From assembly GCF_040392825.1 (NCBI RefSeq), contig NZ_JBEBVH010000124.1:1-11026 (forward strand): 11,026 nucleotides of DNA, in the 5' to 3' direction. Origin of the DNA: Pseudopedobacter sp040392825 (GTDB lineage: Bacteria; Bacteroidota; Bacteroidia; Sphingobacteriales; Sphingobacteriaceae). Below, one piece after another: positions 6,783-11,026 of this stretch. Position numbers and translations under genes: made by a program. Every line of letters starts with the position of its first letter. Position 1 is the stretch's first letter. Under the pieces are notes generated by a model. It was not told where the DNA came from. It worked only from the letters and a program-made list of their open reading frames with translations, and searched no databases.

Positions 6783-7775
6783 ATGAAAATATATAATCAT
6801 ATCGATGAGTTTATTCCTCTAAAAAATGCTGCAGTTACAATCGGCACTTTCGATGGTGTACATATCGGGCACCAGAAAATCATTTCTCAGTTAAAGAAAG
6901 AAGCGAAAAAAATTGGCGGTGAAACGGTTATTCTCACATTTTTCCCACATCCGAGAATGATTCTTCATCCCGAAGATCAAAGTCTGAAGTTAATAACAAC
7001 TATGCCTGAAAAAGCGGAGTTGTTAAAGCAGATGGGTATCGATCATTTGATCATCACTCCTTTCACCCGAGATTTTTCTAATCTTTCACCTGAAGAATAT
7101 ATTAAACAAGTACTGATAGATAGAATTGGTACTAAAAAAATAGTTATCGGCTACGATCACAGATTTGGAAAAGACAGATCTGGCGGATTACCGGAACTTC
7201 AGGCTTATTCGGAAGCTTATGGATATACTGTAACCGAAATTCCAGAGCAAGATATTAACGAAATTACAATATCTTCCACAAAGATTAGAATGGCCTTACA
7301 AAATGGAAGGATAAAAGAAGCTAACGAATTCCTGGGACATATTTTCACTTTAAACGGAAAAGTAATTAAAGGAGATCAGATTGGCAGAACTTTAGGATAC
7401 CCTACTGCCAACCTTTTTATTGAAGAAGATTACAAACTGATTCCCTGCGATGGAATTTATGCTGTCGAAGTAATGACACAGCCATCTTCCAAAAACAAAA
7501 ATCAGGAAATCACCAACCTTTACGCATCAGAAACTGTCTCGGGAGAAACCGTTTACCAGGGAATGGCTTACATTGGACACAGACCTACAATAAACGGAAT
7601 GAGTCAAAATATCGAAGTGAATATTTTTGATTTCAATGAAGACATCTACCATAGTAAAATAAAACTGCTGTTCCACGACTTCATCAGGCATGACATCAAA
7701 TTTAATTCACTGGAAGAACTAAAAACACAGCTCGCAGCCGACAAAATTGCTGTTTTGAAAAAGTTTGGCGCATAA
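6783..7775 (+). CDS. ribF: Bifunctional riboflavin kinase / FAD synthetase
   Basis: Phosphorylates riboflavin to FMN and adenylylates FMN to FAD. The N-terminal nucleotidyltransferase domain shows GTFDGVHIGH (21-30), a further GYDHRFGKDRSG block and the ISSTKIR segment at about 162-168. The C-terminal riboflavin kinase domain begins with GRTLGYPTANL (201-211), followed by the CDGIYAVEV strand and a final IEVNIFDFNEDIY segment containing the expected glutamate. The 330-residue length is normal. The kinase domain has a somewhat long, polar loop (PSSKNKNQEITNLYASETVS) between two core strands. It is the last gene of the ftsX operon; a modest hairpin follows its stop codon. Confidence 0.96.
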   Translation: MKIYNHIDEFIPLKNAAVTIGTFDGVHIGHQKIISQLKKEAKKIGGETVILTFFPHPRMILHPEDQSLKLITTMPEKAELLKQMGIDHLIITPFTRDFSNLSPEEYIKQVLIDRIGTKKIVIGYDHRFGKDRSGGLPELQAYSEAYGYTVTEIPEQDINEITISSTKIRMALQNGRIKEANEFLGHIFTLNGKVIKGDQIGRTLGYPTANLFIEEDYKLIPCDGIYAVEVMTQPSSKNKNQEITNLYASETVSGETVYQGMAYIGHRPTINGMSQNIEVNIFDFNEDIYHSKIKLLFHDFIRHDIKFNSLEELKTQLAADKIAVLKKFGA

Positions 7776-7776
7776 A

Positions 7777-7803
7777 AAAAGCTCTTCTTTTGAAAGAACT
7801 TTT
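7777..7803 (+). terminator. Probable weak terminator after ribF
   Basis: Directly after the ribF stop, AAAAG (7777-7781) can pair with CTTTT (7799-7803), and TTCTT (7785-7789) with AAGAA (7794-7798), leaving a three-base bulge and a TTGA loop. The 3' arm ends in a T run. The imperfect stem makes the call tentative, but the position between convergent genes is right. Confidence 0.4.
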
Positions 7804-7961
7804 GATGTTAGTGTATATGTAGTATCTTATTCCCTGCGAATGAAATTGACTTTAGTCAACCATCAGCAAAGGTAGAATGAATTTTTAATCAAATACCTTT
7901 ACAGCTTAAATGTTACAATAATATTTGCAGCGGAAACTTATAGCGGATGTCAAAGCCCTTA
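7804..7961. other. Short intergenic stretch between convergent genes
   Basis: No supported gene. It holds a small inverted repeat, TTGACT (7846-7851) / AGTCAA (7854-7859), and a -7-like TAATATTTG (7919-7927) on the plus strand that precedes a 34-codon open frame running antisense into the end of the LysE-type gene (7947-8051). Neither is strong evidence of function. Confidence 0.5.
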
Positions 7962-8582
7962 TCAGAAAGAAAAATAGATTCTACCCAGTTGTACCAGAAT
8001 AAGTATAAAGAATATAATGGCTACACTTTTATTGATAGCCTTACTGCTTAGTGAAAATTTCTCTTTGATATAAATCGCAAATCTGGCAAACAGATAAAGC
8101 GCAAGAAATGCTCCTATTGCTGCTCCTACTGCAAAAACTTCCAATCCGAGATTATCCGGATCAACCCATCCGTTAGAAATCAGATAAGTACCGCCAATCA
8201 TCCAGAATGGTATCTGCATTGGATTAAAAATCCCCAGAATTATCCCTAACCTGATGCTATCTCTTTTTCGGCATCTCTCTTTTTCCTCAAAGTCGTGTTT
8301 TCCTCCGGATCTCCATGCACTTACTCCCAACACAATAAAAATCAGCACCAGTATCCAATCCAGCCAATATATTAAATCTTTCTTTTCTGCAAACCACTCT
8401 GCAAACTGCAGCAACAGGTAGGTGAAGAACGCTTCAAAAACAGAAAAAGTAGTAACAAAGATCAATGCTTGTTTTAATCCTCTATTTGTAGAAAGTTGTA
8501 CAGTAGTTAAATTGATATTACCAAAGGGAAGATACCCTATAAAGTTTACTACTATAGCAACAATTAAATTTTGAAGAAGCAT
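7962..8582 (-). CDS. LysE family transporter
   Basis: A 206-residue inner-membrane protein of the LysE/RhtB amino-acid exporter superfamily. About six hydrophobic segments are visible, near residues 5-27, 38-60, 68-88, 112-135, 143-166 and 183-203. The conserved N-terminal region of LysE proteins appears as GYLPFGNINLTTVQ, a variant of the usual PGP motif, and the NPMQIPFWM block in the middle matches the second family signature. A charged cytoplasmic loop (SGGKHDFEEKERCRKRDS) joins the third and fourth segments. Substrate cannot be told from sequence; amino-acid export is a family-level inference. The gene stands alone, converging on ribF, with its own promoter only five bases before the ATG, so its mRNA may be leaderless. 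Confidence 0.85.
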   Translation of the reverse strand: MLLQNLIVAIVVNFIGYLPFGNINLTTVQLSTNRGLKQALIFVTTFSVFEAFFTYLLLQFAEWFAEKKDLIYWLDWILVLIFIVLGVSAWRSGGKHDFEEKERCRKRDSIRLGIILGIFNPMQIPFWMIGGTYLISNGWVDPDNLGLEVFAVGAAIGAFLALYLFARFAIYIKEKFSLSSKAINKSVAIIFFILILVQLGRIYFSF

Positions 8583-8959
8583 GGGTGCAAATATAGTTTG
8601 CTTATCCGGATTTACAATATCATTTTAGGTAATAGATTTGGAGTCCACTCATTTTATAATGATATAAAAATATATTCTCCGTTAAGAAAAGCTGTAAAAT
8701 ACCCGCATATGCTTAACCTATAATTGAGGGAACGATAGAATTTTAATATAATTTATCAACTATGTGCTTATCCCATATGTATAGCCTTCCAAATGAATTA
8801 ACTCATACATTCCTTTATAAACTCGTGGTTCGGAAAAACCAACATTTCTGTTTCTATAAAATGCATCTCCGGGCATAATAGACTAAAGCAATGAGAAGTT
8901 CAATTTTTAAAACTAAAAAAGATAAAAAGCAACAAATAAATTGCTTCTTTTGCAGCGCA
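8583..8959. other. Gene-poor gap between divergent transporter genes
   Basis: About 377 bases without a confident gene. The left edge carries the promoter of the LysE-type gene and the right edge a weak -7-like TTCTTTTG (8945-8952) seven bases before the DMT transporter ATG. In between, the minus strand has a 38-codon open frame (8760-8876, ATG to TAG) starting MPGDAFYRNRNVGFSEP, matching no family I recognise. A small stem TGGTT / AACCA lies near 8826-8841. No repeats, tRNA or insertion-sequence traces are seen. Confidence 0.6.
8588..8617 (-). promoter_or_regulatory. Promoter of the LysE-type gene
   Basis: On the minus strand, TTG (8615-8617) is followed after 19 bases by TATATTTG (8588-8595), a perfect match to the Bacteroidota -7 element at the preferred spacing. 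Only five bases (CACCC) separate it from the start codon at 8582, so transcription should begin at or within a couple of bases of the ATG. Confidence 0.7.
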
Positions 8960-9895
8960 ATGAAAAGCACTGATAAAGCAATACTTTTAGGATTGGTTTC
9001 TGCACTCTTTTTTAGTGCGACTTATATTTTTAATAAAAGTATGGCTTTGTCTGGTGGGGACTTTCTCTGGACTGCGAGCTTACGATATTTGATTACGCTT
9101 CCCTTTATAGTACTAATAGCTCTTTTTAACAAAGAAGGTAAAATACTTTTCAAAACTTTTTTTCAAAACCCTAAACCCTGGATTATCTGGGGCACAATTG
9201 GTTTCGGCTTGTTTTATCTATGCCTTACTGCAGCAGCAGCCATTAGTCCAGCATGGCTAATAGCCGGAACATTTCAAAGCACCATTATAGCAGGTTTACT
9301 GCTTTCTCCTTTCATTTATAAAGACAACAGGAAAATTATCTCTAAAAAGGCATTTTATGCCAGTTGTATAATATTATTAGGTGTTGCGCTATCGCAGATT
9401 GGTGAAATAAAAAGAGAAGAATCTTCGCAGTTAATCTGGGGTACCGTGTTAGTTATTTTAGCAGCCACTTTCTTTCCTTTAGGTAATAGAAAAATTCTTC
9501 TGTACCAGGAAAATTCAGCAAACAAGCTATCGCCTGTACAACGCGTTGCCTGTATGACTCTCGGCTCTATGCCCTTATGGATAATAGTATCTTTTCTGGC
9601 TTACGAACGAAGCGGATTACCTACAGAATCTCAGCTTATACAATCGGGATTAATAGCACTGTTCTCCACAATTATTGCCACCGTTATATTTTTTAGGGCT
9701 ACAGAAATGGCAGGCAATAATGCAGAGGTATTAGGAGCTGTAGAGGCAACTCAATCGGTAGAGATTATAATTACCTTAATCGCTGAGATAATGTTTCTAA
9801 ACGCCAGTTTCCCATCTGCATTGGGATGCTTTGGTATCATTACTATCATTTGTGGTATATATTACTATTCCAAAGTATCCAATAACAAAAAATAA
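8960..9895 (+). CDS. DMT superfamily transporter, EmrE-type multidrug efflux family
   Basis: A 311-residue inner-membrane protein with about ten hydrophobic segments, in the drug/metabolite transporter superfamily. Ending in a long-domain duplication with NAEVLGAVEATQSVEIIITL in the second half and SATYIFNKSMALSGGDFLWTASLRY near the start, it most resembles the family annotated as putative multidrug resistance efflux transporter (EmrE, PF13536) and not the common EamA pair. Substrate is unknown and drug export is only the family label. An in-frame ATG exists at 8891, but the added 23 residues are lysine-rich, cysteine-containing and unlike a transporter N-terminus; MKSTDKAILLGLVSALFF at 8960 is the natural start, with a -7-like element just upstream. 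It converges on cysN across a shared hairpin. Confidence 0.85.
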   Translation: MKSTDKAILLGLVSALFFSATYIFNKSMALSGGDFLWTASLRYLITLPFIVLIALFNKEGKILFKTFFQNPKPWIIWGTIGFGLFYLCLTAAAAISPAWLIAGTFQSTIIAGLLLSPFIYKDNRKIISKKAFYASCIILLGVALSQIGEIKREESSQLIWGTVLVILAATFFPLGNRKILLYQENSANKLSPVQRVACMTLGSMPLWIIVSFLAYERSGLPTESQLIQSGLIALFSTIIATVIFFRATEMAGNNAEVLGAVEATQSVEIIITLIAEIMFLNASFPSALGCFGIITIICGIYYYSKVSNNKK

Positions 9896-9923
9896 TAGAT
9901 TGTTCTACAAATTTACGGTAAAA

Positions 9924-9953
9924 GAAAAGCCAGAATAAAATCCTGGCCTTTTC
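9924..9953. terminator. Bidirectional terminator between the DMT transporter and cysN
   Basis: GAAAAG (9924-9929) with CCAG (9930-9933) pairs with CTGG (9943-9946) and CTTTTC (9948-9953), leaving one bulged C and a 9-base loop. A GC core flanked by A and T runs on the two sides works on both strands, as expected between two convergent genes whose stops are 29 and 23 bases away. Confidence 0.7.
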
Positions 9954-9975
9954 AATATGGTATCTGTTTTTATAA

Positions 9976-11026
9976 CTACAATGCCGCTCTTAACATTAAA
10001 GCGCCTACTGTTACATTTGTTCTACTGTCAATAATTATTGCACCGCCGTTTCCTTTGTTTTTTTCAAAAGCATCAAATGCCAGTTCATCAGCAGTCTTTA
10101 TCTCAACCCTGCCAATATCATTCAATCCGAAGAAATCTGCATTCACTTTTTCTAAAGTATTAATATTTACTTTATAAAGTATTTCCTGAATTTTACATCT
10201 GGTAATTTTGCTGTTATGCTGAATAAAATAGGTAGCAGAAGTATCCAATTCTCTGGTATCCATCCAGCAAATATCTGCTTCAATCTGGTTGCTTAACATT
10301 GGCAGCCTGTCTACTTCAGAAATGATATCTCCGCGAGAGATGTCAATATCATCAGCTAAATGAATGGTTACAGACTGGCCTTCTTCTGCAATTTCTAAAT
10401 CTCCGTCATAAGTTTCAATTCTTTCTACTTTAGAACGCATCCCGTTTGGAAGAACTTTTACGCTGTCTCCTACCTTAAAAGAACCGCTTGCTACTCTACC
10501 GGCATAACCTCTGTAATCTGGTAATTCTGCTGTCTGAGGTCTGATAATCCATTGAACAGGAAATCTTGCTGGCAAAGTTTTATCTTCTTCTCTTACAGGT
10601 ACGGTTTCTAAGTAATCTAATAAAGGCAAGCCGTCATACCAGGGAGTAGAGGTAGATTTGCTTACAATATTATCTCCTCTTAAAGCACTTACAGGTAAGT
10701 AATGTACATGTTTAACATTTACTTTTGCTATAAGCGCTTCGTAAGCTGTTTTAATATTATTAAACACTTCTTCGCTGTAATCTACCATATCCATCTTGTT
10801 CACACAAAGAACAACATGTTCTAAACCCAGCAAAGAAACTAAATAAGTATGGCGAATAGTCTGCTCAATCACTCCTTTTCTGGCATCTACCAGAATAATA
10901 GCTAAATCGGCATTAGATGCACCGGTAACCATATTCCTTGTGTATTGAATATGGCCTGGTGTATCTGCTATAATGAACTTTCTTTTATCTGTCTGGAAAT
11001 ATTTATAAGCAACATCTATAGTAATT
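9976..11026 (-). CDS. cysN: Sulfate adenylyltransferase subunit 1 (CysN), 5' end outside the window
   Basis: CysN is the GTPase subunit of ATP sulfurylase; with CysD it makes adenosine 5'-phosphosulfate from ATP and sulfate in assimilatory sulfate reduction. The visible 349 residues begin inside the G domain with ITIDVAYKYFQTDKRKF, then the G3 motif DTPGH (10951-10965) and the G4 motif NKMD (10789-10800), followed by EF-Tu-like beta-barrel domains 2 and 3 (RPQTAELPDYRGYAGRVASG, then SRGDIISE). The P-loop lies beyond the window edge. The frame stays open from the Met at 10932 to the window end, so that Met is internal (TRNMVTGAS), not the start. The protein stops after TVGALMLRAAL with no APS-kinase domain, so it is a plain CysN, not a CysNC fusion. 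cysD is expected beyond the window edge. Confidence 0.95.
   Translation of the reverse strand, partial: ITIDVAYKYFQTDKRKFIIADTPGHIQYTRNMVTGASNADLAIILVDARKGVIEQTIRHTYLVSLLGLEHVVLCVNKMDMVDYSEEVFNNIKTAYEALIAKVNVKHVHYLPVSALRGDNIVSKSTSTPWYDGLPLLDYLETVPVREEDKTLPARFPVQWIIRPQTAELPDYRGYAGRVASGSFKVGDSVKVLPNGMRSKVERIETYDGDLEIAEEGQSVTIHLADDIDISRGDIISEVDRLPMLSNQIEADICWMDTRELDTSATYFIQHNSKITRCKIQEILYKVNINTLEKVNADFFGLNDIGRVEIKTADELAFDAFEKNKGNGGAIIIDSRTNVTVGALMLRAAL

Noticed and set aside
7947..8051. 34-codon plus-strand frame preceded by a -7-like TAATATTTG
   Set aside because: It is short, has no TTG at the right distance, the -7 spacing is off by one, and most of it is antisense to the LysE-type coding sequence. 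It is kept only as a note.
9976..10932. cysN starting at the methionine at 10932
   Set aside because: The frame is open to the window edge and encodes the G3 motif DTPGH upstream, so this methionine is internal and the gene is cut by the window.

Overview
The window looks like chromosomal DNA of a low-GC Bacteroidota bacterium, most likely from the Pedobacter/Sphingobacteriaceae group. The evidence is the conserved gene run ftsX - DUF3098 - uppP - truB - ribF, the Bacteroidota-style LeuRS, a lipoprotein with a lysine/aspartate-rich stretch directly after the lipobox cysteine, and promoters of the TTG ... TAnnTTTG type instead of classical -35/-10 boxes. The genus assignment is inference from protein character, not from a marker gene.

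Layout. (1) 57-3293, minus strand: leuS, an otherwise normal leucyl-tRNA synthetase carrying an in-frame insert of about 157 residues at the start of its CP1 editing domain. The insert is a DUF559 (Vsr-like, PD-(D/E)xK) nuclease domain bounded by two GC-rich inverted repeats, each of which is itself a hairpin. (2) 3486-3914, minus: a small lipocalin-like surface lipoprotein, followed by a very strong hairpin terminator that separates it from leuS. (3) 4138-7775, plus: a compact operon of ftsX, a DUF3098 membrane protein, uppP, truB and ribF, with gaps or overlaps of a few bases; it combines cell division/envelope functions with tRNA modification and flavin cofactor synthesis. (4) 7962-8582, minus: a LysE-family exporter with a well-formed promoter placed almost on its start codon. 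(5) 8583-8959: a gene-poor gap. (6) 8960-9895, plus: a drug/metabolite (EmrE-type) transporter, converging through a shared hairpin on (7) 9976 to the window end, minus: the 3' part of cysN, the GTPase subunit of ATP sulfurylase.

The outstanding observation is the nuclease-bearing palindromic element inside leuS. Both repeats are free of stop codons in all three frames in the direction in which leuS is read into the element, the insert has no internal ATG, the synthetase catalytic and editing motifs on both sides are intact, and there are no intein splicing residues. It therefore looks like a mobile element that has settled in an essential gene by being translated as an extra domain. The rest of the window is ordinary housekeeping sequence with some promoter and start-codon details worth recording.
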